Origin: Opitutaceae bacterium | Lineage (GTDB): Bacteria > Verrucomicrobiota > Verrucomicrobiia > Opitutales > Opitutaceae | DNA: 64,000 nt | Assembly (NCBI GenBank): GCA_003151495.1 | Contig: PLXR01000114.1 | Location: 49,121 to 113,120 of the forward strand | Reading direction: 5' to 3' | Shown here: piece by piece, positions 46,751 to 55,868 of the stretch | Numbering within the stretch: the stretch's first letter is position 1 | How the letters are laid out: every line of letters begins with the position of its first letter | The notes under the pieces: generated by a model | What the model was told of the DNA's origin: nothing | Database searches by the model: none | What the model saw: the letters and a program-made list of their open reading frames with translations, nothing else | Made by a program: the position numbers and the translations under genes

Positions 46751-47746
46751 ATGACGACCCAAGTTGCCTCCGAATATAGCGATCGCAAAACCGGCCTCGT
46801 TCTTTTTGGAGTCCTCGAAGTCGCGATCGGGTGTGTGTGCGCCCTGGCGATGCTGGCCGTCCTGCTCGGTCTGGCGGTATCCAAGGGCAGCTCCGGTCCA
46901 GCACCGTCGCCGTACGCGTTCGCTCCAGCGATTGCGATGTATGGGGTGTTTGCCGTTGCGTTTATCTGGCTTGGAATTGGCTCGATCAACGCCCGACGCT
47001 GGGCTCGCGCAATACTGCTGTGTGGCTCCGCGGTGGCGCTCATCGGCGGAATCTTCTCGTGCGCCAGCATGTCCTTCGTCCTGCCGCATATGTTCGACGT
47101 AATGACCCAGCAAGGCCAGCCGACGCTCCAGCCCACAGTGTTGCGGATCGTGAAGATCTTCACTGCGGTGTTCATGCTCATCGTCTACATCGTCATTCCG
47201 GGTGCGTTGTTTCTCTTTTATCGCAGCCCCCATGTGAAACGCACCTGTGAGGTTCGCGATCCGGTCGAGCGGTGGACCGATCGCTGCCCCCTCCCGGTTC
47301 TCGCCCTCAGTTTACCGATGGGAATCGGTGGATTCGGCGTTCTTTGCGTGATGGCGTGGTTCCATGTCGTTCCAGTTTTTGGAGTATTCCTCGCCGGCGG
47401 GGCGGGCCTGCTCGCAACGGGACTCATCGGTGGATTGCTTCTCTACTTAGCAAGAGGGTTTTACCGGCTCCAGGTCCAAGCGTGGTGGATCGCGCTGGGG
47501 ATGCTGGTTCTGGGTGAGATCTCAGCTCTAGTGACTTTTTTGCGAGCTGATCTCGGGGAAATGTACCTCAAGATGGGCCTCGATCAGCGAGCTGCCGCCA
47601 TGTCTGGGCAGCTGGTGGCGCAACCGGCATTCAAGTGGATGACGCTGCTATCGATTTTGCCCTGGCTACTGTGGCTACTATGTATCCGCCATTATTTTTA
47701 CGGAGTTGTGATTGCTCGGGTGTCTAAGCAAAGAGAGCACCTGTGA
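46751..47746 (+). CDS. Polytopic membrane protein, unknown
   Basis: 331 aa ORF with multiple hydrophobic segments. Confidence 0.65.
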   Translation: MTTQVASEYSDRKTGLVLFGVLEVAIGCVCALAMLAVLLGLAVSKGSSGPAPSPYAFAPAIAMYGVFAVAFIWLGIGSINARRWARAILLCGSAVALIGGIFSCASMSFVLPHMFDVMTQQGQPTLQPTVLRIVKIFTAVFMLIVYIVIPGALFLFYRSPHVKRTCEVRDPVERWTDRCPLPVLALSLPMGIGGFGVLCVMAWFHVVPVFGVFLAGGAGLLATGLIGGLLLYLARGFYRLQVQAWWIALGMLVLGEISALVTFLRADLGEMYLKMGLDQRAAAMSGQLVAQPAFKWMTLLSILPWLLWLLCIRHYFYGVVIARVSKQREHL

Positions 47747-47807
47747 AGGCGCACTCGATCTGCTAATCTCGGTTGGACGCGGTCATGGTTTCTGCCATAA
47801 GGCGTGA

Positions 47808-48428
47808 GTGGATACGCCTACCGAATACGCCGACATCTGGCAGAAGCGTTATACCGAACTCCTCGGGCATGGCGTGCCGGATGAAAAGGCGAGGCTCCTG
47901 GCTTCCGAGTTGGCCGCAGCCGCGGTGCTGACCTCGGTTCGGAGTCGCCAGGGCGAGCCGCCGTGCGTCCAGGGCGCTGCGACTGCGATCCCGGTGCTCA
48001 GGATGGCGAAGTTTGACGGTTACGGGCTCCTGGTGATGGGGGTTCCCTCCATGATCCTGGCCATCTTCTCCATTAGTGTCGGCGGTTTCCTTATCGGCGC
48101 TGCCGTGGCTGCGTGCGGATGGTGCGAACTCGACGGCTACCGCCGTTACATCGGCCGGTTGCCCGGCGCCCGCCTGAGGCTCATGGGCAGCCAGCTCCTT
48201 CTTGTGGCGGGAGCGTGGGCCTACGCCGGATGGACCCTCCTACACCCGGAGCCCCTATCCGCTGAAATCTCGGACTTAATCAAGGAGTCCGGCGACCAGG
48301 CGTCCGAAGTGCTGGGAATGGCCGCCAACCTGCGCCTGATCATCGCGGCGGCGATCTGCAGCGTCACCCTTCTCTACCAAGGGAGCCTTGCCTTCTACTA
48401 TTGGTCGAAGACCCGGCGTCCAATGTAG
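47808..48428 (+). CDS. Membrane protein, unknown
   Basis: 206 aa, GTG start; N-terminal soluble helix then hydrophobic segments. Confidence 0.55.
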   Translation: MDTPTEYADIWQKRYTELLGHGVPDEKARLLASELAAAAVLTSVRSRQGEPPCVQGAATAIPVLRMAKFDGYGLLVMGVPSMILAIFSISVGGFLIGAAVAACGWCELDGYRRYIGRLPGARLRLMGSQLLLVAGAWAYAGWTLLHPEPLSAEISDLIKESGDQASEVLGMAANLRLIIAAAICSVTLLYQGSLAFYYWSKTRRPM

Positions 48429-48520
48429 CATCCGAGGTGCAACGCAATACAGATAACGTCGCACAGTTGCCTTGGTTGACGGGCTGGGTTCCAGATCTCT
48501 CTGAGAGCGGAGTGAAGCGC

Positions 48521-49249
48521 TCAGCCGTTTAAGCGCGTAAACGATTCCGCGGGGTTGGCGAACAGGTTCTTAGCGTTAGCCACGTGGATCTCCTCGGATC
48601 CCGAATTCAGGGCTTCCATGGCTTCGCGAACAAATTCATCGAGCGGAATTCCGATTTCCCGTCCTTTAGGGCCCATGTAGTCGTGAAGCTCGGTCGAGAC
48701 CGCCGGCGGCGATAGCTCGATTACGCGGACAGAAGTCGTCCTAAGTTGATGGCGCAGAGAAAGGGTGAACGACCGGAGCGCTGCCTTCGTTGCGCAGTAC
48801 ACGGGCATCACTGTATAGGGAACATACGCTAGTCCGCTTGTAATGTTCACAATCCGAGCGCTCGGCTGGGCGAGAAGGTGAGGTAGAAACGCCGCCGTGC
48901 AGGACATTAGCGCGCGAAGGTTCGTGTCGATCTCGAGATCGCAGAAGTCGACCGGAGTGGACGTCTTCAGGTCGTGCTGTCGCTGAACTCCGGCATTGTT
49001 GAAGAGGCAATCCAAGGCACCAAACTTGTCGGGTACCTCTTTCGCGGCGCGCTCGAGAGCTGATCTGTCGGTGATATCGAGGGCGTAGGCTTCGATGCCA
49101 GGGTTAGCCTTGCAGACTTCCTGAAGAGCTTCGACGCGCCGCCCCGCTATGATGACTCGGGTACCTTGGGCGGCGAGCGCCACTGCAAGCCCTCGGCCAA
49201 TGCCGGAACCGCCACCAGTGATGAAGCAGCGTTTGCTTGGAAATGTCAT
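48521..49249 (-). CDS. SDR-family oxidoreductase (DltE-like)
   Basis: FITGGGSGIGRGLAVALAAQG, LFNNAGVQ, YCATKAALRSF (YxxxK). Confidence 0.9.
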   Translation of the reverse strand: MTFPSKRCFITGGGSGIGRGLAVALAAQGTRVIIAGRRVEALQEVCKANPGIEAYALDITDRSALERAAKEVPDKFGALDCLFNNAGVQRQHDLKTSTPVDFCDLEIDTNLRALMSCTAAFLPHLLAQPSARIVNITSGLAYVPYTVMPVYCATKAALRSFTLSLRHQLRTTSVRVIELSPPAVSTELHDYMGPKGREIGIPLDEFVREAMEALNSGSEEIHVANAKNLFANPAESFTRLNG

Positions 49250-49710
49250 GGTTCCAGATTGACGGTCCACTGGAGATTCACAAGCACCCTGCCCGGAAAG
49301 ACGGAAGGGATCGTCGCAATAAGAGTCCCATCCCGGTCAATCTCCCCCCGAACCCCGACCATGCCCAGGCAGCCTTCCTCTATGATGCGAAACGGGAAGG
49401 TGGGGTATTTGAAATTCCACCATCAAAGGTACGCTGGGCACCGGGAATCGGAATTACCTGCGGTGCGGGTTATCGGCTTGATTTCCTTGCGGTAATTTTC
49501 AGGCGCCTCGCCAGATAGGCCGTCGGCATGGGTTGCCCGGTCTGGAGGTCGAGAAATGGCCCAAATCTTCCAAGTGTGCACCAATCGCCCGGGAATTTGT
49601 GAATTGCTTGATGGCGCAGCTGTGAGGCCATCGGCATGGCTAAGTCCGATCTAAACCGCATCCGATAGCACAAGAGGGACGAGCGATTTCGCGCGGGTTT
49701 GTGCCATCGG

Positions 49711-49900
49711 TTTGGGTCCTACCTCGTCGGGGTGACTTCCGATTTCTTACATTTCCTGCCGTTTTGTTAGAAACTGCATCTCATGCCGATGAAATGGGCG
49801 ATCAAGTGTAAAAACTGCAGGGACTCTTGCCGTTTCGGATGTGAACACATGCCAACGGATTTACGGGGCGGCGCGGGAACTCATTCCGACGGATTTGAAC
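49711..49900. repeat. Unclassified dispersed repeat, copy B
   Basis: gtcggggtgacttccgatttcttacat (49726), gttagaaa (49766), ccaacggattta (49851), cattccgacggattt (49882): same blocks and order as copy A. Confidence 0.6.
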
Positions 49901-49969
49901 AACCTACTTTTAACACCCCATAGCGGTCAAACGGCTTTCGGGATAGCCTGCGCCAACCAAGGCAATCGG

Positions 49970-50659
49970 ATGAAGCATACTGAAAAACACCGCACCCACC
50001 GCATTGGCTGGCTTCGTGCCGCAGTGTTGGGCGCAAATGACGGCATCGTCTCCACCGCCAGTTTGATTGTCGGAGTGGCCGCGGCTGAAGCGAGCCGCAA
50101 CAGCGTGCTGGTTGCCGGCATGGCCGGATTGGTCGCAGGCGCAATGTCGATGGCGGCCGGCGAATACGTGTCGGTCAGTTCCCAAGCGGACACGGAGCGA
50201 GCGGATTTGGACCGGGAACGAATAGAGCTGGCCACGGACTCTGATGGCGAACACGCCGAACTGACCGCCATCTATGTTGCCCGCGGACTCGACGAGAAGC
50301 TGGCCCACCAAGTCGCGGTGCAATTGACGGCCAAGGATGCCATCGGGGCTCACGCCCGTGATGAACTCGGCATCTCTGACACCCTGAGCGCCCGTCCGAT
50401 CCAAGCGGCCTTCGCGTCGGCGGGAAGTTTCACGGTCGGCGCATTTTTACCGCTGGGGCTCGTTCTCCTGGTGCCGCTACCGGCCTTGGTCTGGACGGTG
50501 TCCGGCAGCTCGCTCCTGTTTCTCGCCCTTTTGGGTTCTTTGGCGGCCCGGGTCGGTGGTTCACCCGTGGGGGTTTCAGTCGCCCGGGTAACTTTCTGGG
50601 GCGCGTTCGCCATGGCCTTGACTGCCGGGGTGGGAGCGTGGTTTGGAGCGACCCTTTGA
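49970..50659 (+). CDS. VIT1/CCC1 family membrane transporter
   Basis: 229 aa; AAVLGANDGIVSTASLIVGVAAA, AGLVAGAMSMAAGEYVSVSSQADTE. Confidence 0.9.
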   Translation: MKHTEKHRTHRIGWLRAAVLGANDGIVSTASLIVGVAAAEASRNSVLVAGMAGLVAGAMSMAAGEYVSVSSQADTERADLDRERIELATDSDGEHAELTAIYVARGLDEKLAHQVAVQLTAKDAIGAHARDELGISDTLSARPIQAAFASAGSFTVGAFLPLGLVLLVPLPALVWTVSGSSLLFLALLGSLAARVGGSPVGVSVARVTFWGAFAMALTAGVGAWFGATL

Positions 50660-51690
50660 GCATGCAGCTAGAATCGGCCGCAGAAACCGCGGCGGCATTC
50701 CGGATCCGGTCATTGCGATTCGCCTCGGATCTGTTGCTCGCCACCCAAGGTCAACACGGCATCAAGTAGGACTGCACCCCACTGAGTATGTTGGGACAAA
50801 CGGTTAAGGCGGCGTCCCATTTGGCACTTATGCTCGCATCTTTATTCTGATGGAAGCTGCAGCACACCAAACTTACCAAGCGTCAGAATACTTCCGTGGG
50901 CCGTCTGGACGCCTTGACTACGATCAATTGGTATTGTTCGCCCAAATGAAGGTAATGCGGACGAGATTCTTCGACTAATCGGTGTCGATTCAGTCAGGAA
51001 CCATGCATCCCAACCTGGATGAGCGTCCGTGATCGAGGCATTTCTAAAATTCATCAGCAAGGATGACATCGTCTGCCGAATAGTCATGCTGCTGATTGAG
51101 GAGGACACCCGGCGATTCAATGTGGCGCCCGTCTCAGCCGCCATCCGCGATGCCGAGCTCTCGAAGCATGCCGTAATTGCAGTATTCTCCGATCGACGGA
51201 ATGTACGTTGCTGGCGGGAAAACCGAACCAAGACCGATGGCCGTTGGTTGGAGTCCACGCAGCCCGTCTCCGAGGACAGCATCGTGTACCCTGGGGAAGA
51301 GGGTCCGACTTGGAAGCCAACCTTGGAGCCCATACCTTTCCGCATTCCAAGGCCAACGAGGAAGCCGAACTGTTCGAATTGGCATCGCCGCTCGATGACG
51401 ATGGACTCTGGCTCTCCCTGCTCTGGGCGCCTTCCTATTGAGGGCGAGGGTGGGGCGCCGTCTGGTTGAGACCTTGACTGCGCCCGTTGAGTCGCTGCGT
51501 TGCAGGGGTGAGTAGTGACCTCTCCCGGGGAAGGCGCCTGCCAAATCTTTACAGACCGCACCGTTCAGACGGAAGTCAGTAAAGATTACGCCGGTCGAGC
51601 TTGGAAATCCATCTGCAGTAGTAGGCAACGGTTTATCCCTTAAGTCGCCCAGCCCATGGATCTGCGCAAGCACCCTTACCCTGCGGAGTC

Positions 51691-51742
51691 GGTATGAGTC
51701 GCTGAACGTCGGGGTGGGTTTCGATTCCTTACACTGCCGTTT
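51691..51742. repeat. Unclassified dispersed repeat, copy C (5' block only)
   Basis: ggtatgagtcgctgaacgtcggggtgggtttcgattccttacactgccgttt; matches copies A and B. Confidence 0.55.
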
Positions 51743-51799
51743 CTGGCTCAAAGGCCCGTGAAAAAGTGATCCCAAAGGGTAGTCTAAGCTTGACCAAGG

Positions 51800-51835
51800 T
51801 GGGTTAAAATGGGTTGAAATGGGGTATTGTGGGGC
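51800..51835 (+). promoter_or_regulatory. MraZ-box: four TGGG repeats with exact 10-bp phasing
   Basis: TGGGTTaaaaTGGGTTgaaaTGGGGTattgTGGGGC at 51800, 51810, 51820, 51830, just upstream of mraZ. Confidence 0.85.
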
Positions 51836-51857
51836 GGGTCCTCTCTCCGCTTTCCCC

Positions 51858-52310
51858 ATGGCACATCCCGGCAAAGCATTTTTCACGGGCCTATTCAGGC
51901 ACTCCCTAGACGAAAAGGGTCGCGTCACGATCCCTTCGGCATGGCGCGCGGCGCACTCGGACGGGGACGCCTTCCTCGCGACGCCGCATCCGGACGGCTA
52001 CGTGGCCGTGCTGCCGCCCTCCGAGGTCGAGAAGCTTCACGCGAAGATTGCGCAGATGGCGCTGAGCGACGGCGCGGGCCAGGACTTCGCATCGCGCTTC
52101 TTTGCCCAGACCCAGTCTTTCTCGTTCGACAAGCAAGGGCGCGTCGGCCTCACGGCCGATTTGCTGGAGCACGCCGGGATCGCGAAGGAAGCGGTCCTCG
52201 TGGGCTCCCTCACCAAGTTCAACATGTATTCGCCTTCCCGGTGGCAGAAGGTTGAGGCGCGCACGTCCGGGGAGAACTTCGGCGACATTATGCGACGCCT
52301 TGGGATCTGA
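51858..52310 (+). CDS. mraZ: Division/cell wall cluster transcriptional repressor MraZ
   Basis: FFTGLFRHSLDEKGRVTIPSAWR and SFSFDKQGRVGLTADLLEHAGI SpoVT/AbrB-like duplicate motifs; heads the dcw cluster. Confidence 0.93.
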   Translation: MAHPGKAFFTGLFRHSLDEKGRVTIPSAWRAAHSDGDAFLATPHPDGYVAVLPPSEVEKLHAKIAQMALSDGAGQDFASRFFAQTQSFSFDKQGRVGLTADLLEHAGIAKEAVLVGSLTKFNMYSPSRWQKVEARTSGENFGDIMRRLGI

Positions 52311-52312
52311 CC

Positions 52313-52534
52313 ATGAACCAACCTGCGAAGATTTCATCCACCCGTGCTCTATTGAACAAGGCGGCCACGATGGCCGTCTCTCATGCCTTCCCGGCATGGA
52401 TCGATGCCAACGACTTTGCCGTTGCGCACTCAAGCGCCATTCCCCGCGTCCGCGACGGCCTCGTCCTTCGGCTGGTGGCGGGCAGGCGGCAGGAACGCGC
52501 GAAGCCCCTCATCCATGCGACTGGCTCCACCTGA
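52313..52534 (+). CDS. Small ORF between mraZ and rsmH
   Basis: 73 aa, ATG 2 nt after the mraZ stop, 20-nt overlap with rsmH. Confidence 0.5.
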   Translation: MNQPAKISSTRALLNKAATMAVSHAFPAWIDANDFAVAHSSAIPRVRDGLVLRLVAGRRQERAKPLIHATGST

Positions 52535-53471
52535 GTTCGCGGTCGCGCGCATGACCCCCGGACACAAACCCGTCCTCGTCGGCGAGGTCCTGGGATTCCT
52601 TTCGCCTGTCGTCGGGGGACGGTATCTCGACTGCACCTTCGGGGGCGGCGGGCACTCAAGGGCCGTCCTCGAGGCGGCCGAGGGCGTGAGCGTCGTGGCT
52701 CTCGACCGCGACCCGGAGGCGGCGTCGAGGGCCGAGGTGCTGTCGGCCGACTTCCCGGGCAGGTTCACCCTCATCGACAGGGACTTCGGGAAGCTGGCCA
52801 TGGTGGCCGAGTCGGGCTTCCACGGCATCCTCTTCGACTTTGGCCTGTCATCATTCCAGCTCGACGATCCCGAGAGGGGATTCTCGTTCCGCACCGATGC
52901 GCCAGCCGACATGCGGATGGACCCGAGGACCGGAGTTCCTGCATCCCTCTGGCTGGAGACGGCGACCGAGGAAATGCTCGTGTGCGCCATCCGCAACTTT
53001 GGCGAGGAGACCCACTGGCGCCGCGTGGTCCGCGCCGTCGTCGGGGCGCGGGGCACGGGGGCGCTCGGGAGGACGTCGTCGCTCGCCTCGCTGATCAGCG
53101 AGGCAATACCGGCGCGCGACCGGCACACCTCGAGGATACACCCGGCAACGCGGGCGTTCCAGGGTATCAGGATAGCTGTCAATGACGAGATAGGCGCCAT
53201 CGAGCGCGCCCTTCCGGCGGCTTTTGAGAAGCTGCTCCCCGCGGGCGTCCTCTGCGCGATCAGCTTTCACTCCCTGGAGGACCGCCCGGTGAAGCAGTTC
53301 TTCAGGCGGATGTGTGGCATGCCCGAGAACGCGGACGACTCGACCCCGAACGACCTGCGGACACGAAGCGCCGAGGCCCTCACCCGCCGGCCCGTGGTGC
53401 CGTCCGAGGCCGAGGTTGGGGAAAATCCGCGAAGCCGCTCGGCCAAGTTGCGGGCAATCAGGAAGTTGTAA
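52515..53471 (+). CDS. rsmH: 16S rRNA (cytosine1402-N4)-methyltransferase
   Basis: HKPVLVGEVLGFL, DCTFGGGGHSRAVLEA, GILFDFGLSSFQLDDPERGFSF, AISFHSLEDRPVKQFFR; start may be 52551. Confidence 0.95.
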   Translation: MRLAPPEFAVARMTPGHKPVLVGEVLGFLSPVVGGRYLDCTFGGGGHSRAVLEAAEGVSVVALDRDPEAASRAEVLSADFPGRFTLIDRDFGKLAMVAESGFHGILFDFGLSSFQLDDPERGFSFRTDAPADMRMDPRTGVPASLWLETATEEMLVCAIRNFGEETHWRRVVRAVVGARGTGALGRTSSLASLISEAIPARDRHTSRIHPATRAFQGIRIAVNDEIGAIERALPAAFEKLLPAGVLCAISFHSLEDRPVKQFFRRMCGMPENADDSTPNDLRTRSAEALTRRPVVPSEAEVGENPRSRSAKLRAIRKL

Positions 53472-53869
53472 TGCGAACAATGAAGAAGGCGAGCTCCCAG
53501 GCTTTCGTTAACCAGTTTCTGGTCTATGCGCTCGTGGCGATCTGCGGGAGCGCATCGATAGGCCTTGGCACCGTCTGGATGCGCCACCAGATCTCCGTGG
53601 TCGCCAATGAGAACAAGCTCCTCGAGTCCTCGATAGCGGACCTGGAGCGCCGCATCGAGGAGACCGATGCCGCGATCGCCGCCGAGCAGGACCCCGCCGT
53701 GCTCAACCAGAGAAACACCGAGTGGCGCATAGGCCTGGTGCCCCCCGGCGAGACCCAGGTTCACCGTGTCTCCGAGGACCCGGTCATGCGCCTGGCGTCA
53801 CTCCACAATCGCAAACTCTTCGGAGAAGGGCCGGCGACGATAAGCCTGCGCGTCGCACTTGCGCACTGA
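53471..53869 (+). CDS. FtsL-like small bitopic protein
   Basis: 132 aa, TAATG overlap with rsmH; one TM then coiled-coil-like ENKLLESSIADLERRIEETDAAI; FtsL position in the dcw cluster. Confidence 0.65.
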   Translation: MRTMKKASSQAFVNQFLVYALVAICGSASIGLGTVWMRHQISVVANENKLLESSIADLERRIEETDAAIAAEQDPAVLNQRNTEWRIGLVPPGETQVHRVSEDPVMRLASLHNRKLFGEGPATISLRVALAH

Positions 53870-53885
53870 CGCCGCCTGACTCCCC

Positions 53886-55868
53886 ATGTCGAAGGGCTTC
53901 ACTTCCAGCTACAGAATCGCCCTTCTAGCGAGCCTGGTGCTGGCCATGTTCGCGGGCCTTGAGGCCCGGCTGGTCTGGCTGCACGTTATCGACCGCGACG
54001 AGCTCCTTCGCTCGGTCGACGAGGCCCGCCGGCAGCTGATCGTGGACAACGCCCGCAGGGGCGACATCGTGGATGCGCACGGGGCGCTCCTGGCGACCAG
54101 CCGGTCGGTCGTTGTCCTAGGGGTCGACCCCCAGTTCGTGAGGAGCGAGGACAGGGCGAAATGGCCGGAGCTTGCCACCCTGATCGGGATGCCGCTGGCC
54201 GATCTGGAGAGAGCCTGCATGACAAAGACGCGCCCGGCGTCGGTGAAGTCGGGAATCCGGGCCGTTAGCCTGCCCCAGGCGGCGGTAATCACCCTTGGCC
54301 CATTGCCGACGGCTGCGCCTGCCCAGCCGGGGCTGGACGCGGACGACGACGATCAGAAGGCCGACGACACCCGGCTCGACGAGCCTGATACCGATGGCAA
54401 CAGACCGATCCGCTGGGCGAAGCTTAGCGACAAGGTTCCGGAGTCGGTCTACACCCAGATCACGAAGTTGGGTGTAAAGGGGGTGTACGGGAGCCGGGTC
54501 TACCGGCGCGACTACCCACACAATGAAATGGCGGCCCACATTATCGGTTACGTGGACGGGCATGAACGGCCCGTGGCTGGAATGGAGCACTATGCCGATT
54601 TCTACCTGAGGGGGGAGAACGGGTGGCTTGAGTCGGAGAAGGACGGAAAGAGCCGCGAGCTCGCCCAGTTTCGCACCCGCGAAGTGCCCGCGGTCGATGG
54701 GTTCAACGTGTCCCTCTCGATCGATGGGACGGTACAGAACATCGTGGAGGACGAGCTGGCCAAGCTTGCGCAGGAGTATTCGCCGCAGAAAGCCACGATC
54801 ATCGTGAGCGACCCCCAGACTGGGTTCATTCTTGCCCTCGCAAACTACCCGTCTTTCGACCTGAACCGGTTCAACAAGCTCACCCGGGACGAGCAGGGCA
54901 GAATGCGCAATGTCGCCGTGGCCGACGAATACGAGCCCGGATCGGTATTCAAGATCGTTGCTGCGTCCGGGGCCCTCAACGAGAGACTGGTGACTCCCCG
55001 CACCGAGTTCGACTGCACGCTCGAGAAGATCGACTACAACGGGATTGTCAGGAGCTTGCCGAGGGAAGACGTGGGAGACCACTTCGACCACCCGTTAAGC
55101 GTTGCCGAGATCATCGCCAAGTCCTCCAACAAGGGCGCCGCGCAGTTGGCCATGCGACTGGGAGACCGGCGGTTCTACGACTACGCGCGCGCATTTGGAT
55201 TTGGTCAGCACACGGGGTTCCCGGTGGGGGGCGAAGTGACGGGCAACCTGAAGGCCCCGGAAAAATGGGACAACATGACGATAACGCGCATCCCCATGGG
55301 CCAGTCCGTGACCGCGACTGCGCTCCAGATGCAGCAGGCGATGATGGTCATCGCTTCGGGGGGGGTGCTTCTGAAGCCCCAGGTCATCCGGCAGATCCGG
55401 GACTCCCACGGCGAGCTCGTGTACACGTTCGGGCGGGTTGAGGAGCGCAGGGTGATCTCGCTTGAGACCGCGCACATCATGGCTCGGCTCCTCGAAAACG
55501 TCGTATCGACCCAGGGGACAGCTCGTCTAGCGGCCATACCTGGATTCGAGTGCGCGGGGAAAACAGGCACGGCGCAAAAACTCATGCCGGTCACGCTGGC
55601 CGACGGTTCAACGGCCCTGCGCTACTCCATGACGAACCACGTGGCCTCGTTCATAGGGTTTTTCCCGGCGTCTCATCCCCAAGTCTCGATAGCCGTCATT
55701 GTTGACGATGCCGACGCGCATTGTCCCGGGGGGGTCGCCAAGGGTGCTAAGGTGGCGGCACCCGTGTTTAAACGCCTAGGGGAAAGGCTGATACCCTACC
55801 TGGATATCCGTCCGACCATCCACGATTCCGACACGAAGCAGGCCTATGCGATGGGAGGGGACCGGTGA
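53886..55868 (+). CDS. ftsI: Peptidoglycan transpeptidase, FtsI/PBP3-type
   Basis: 660 aa; EPGSVFKIVAASGALN (SxxK), SSN (AKSSNKGAAQLA), KTGTAQK. Confidence 0.93.
   Translation: MSKGFTSSYRIALLASLVLAMFAGLEARLVWLHVIDRDELLRSVDEARRQLIVDNARRGDIVDAHGALLATSRSVVVLGVDPQFVRSEDRAKWPELATLIGMPLADLERACMTKTRPASVKSGIRAVSLPQAAVITLGPLPTAAPAQPGLDADDDDQKADDTRLDEPDTDGNRPIRWAKLSDKVPESVYTQITKLGVKGVYGSRVYRRDYPHNEMAAHIIGYVDGHERPVAGMEHYADFYLRGENGWLESEKDGKSRELAQFRTREVPAVDGFNVSLSIDGTVQNIVEDELAKLAQEYSPQKATIIVSDPQTGFILALANYPSFDLNRFNKLTRDEQGRMRNVAVADEYEPGSVFKIVAASGALNERLVTPRTEFDCTLEKIDYNGIVRSLPREDVGDHFDHPLSVAEIIAKSSNKGAAQLAMRLGDRRFYDYARAFGFGQHTGFPVGGEVTGNLKAPEKWDNMTITRIPMGQSVTATALQMQQAMMVIASGGVLLKPQVIRQIRDSHGELVYTFGRVEERRVISLETAHIMARLLENVVSTQGTARLAAIPGFECAGKTGTAQKLMPVTLADGSTALRYSMTNHVASFIGFFPASHPQVSIAVIVDDADAHCPGGVAKGAKVAAPVFKRLGERLIPYLDIRPTIHDSDTKQAYAMGGDR

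Noticed and set aside
40800-50700. Integron cassette array hypothesis for the accessory genes
   Set aside because: Small mixed-function ORFs look cassette-like, but I found no attC-type GTTRRRY/RYYYAAC paired sites at the gene junctions and no integrase, and gene orientation is mixed
50842-51561. 239-aa minus-strand and overlapping plus-strand ORFs
   Set aside because: No domain motifs, comparable ORFs in several frames; treated as decayed or non-coding
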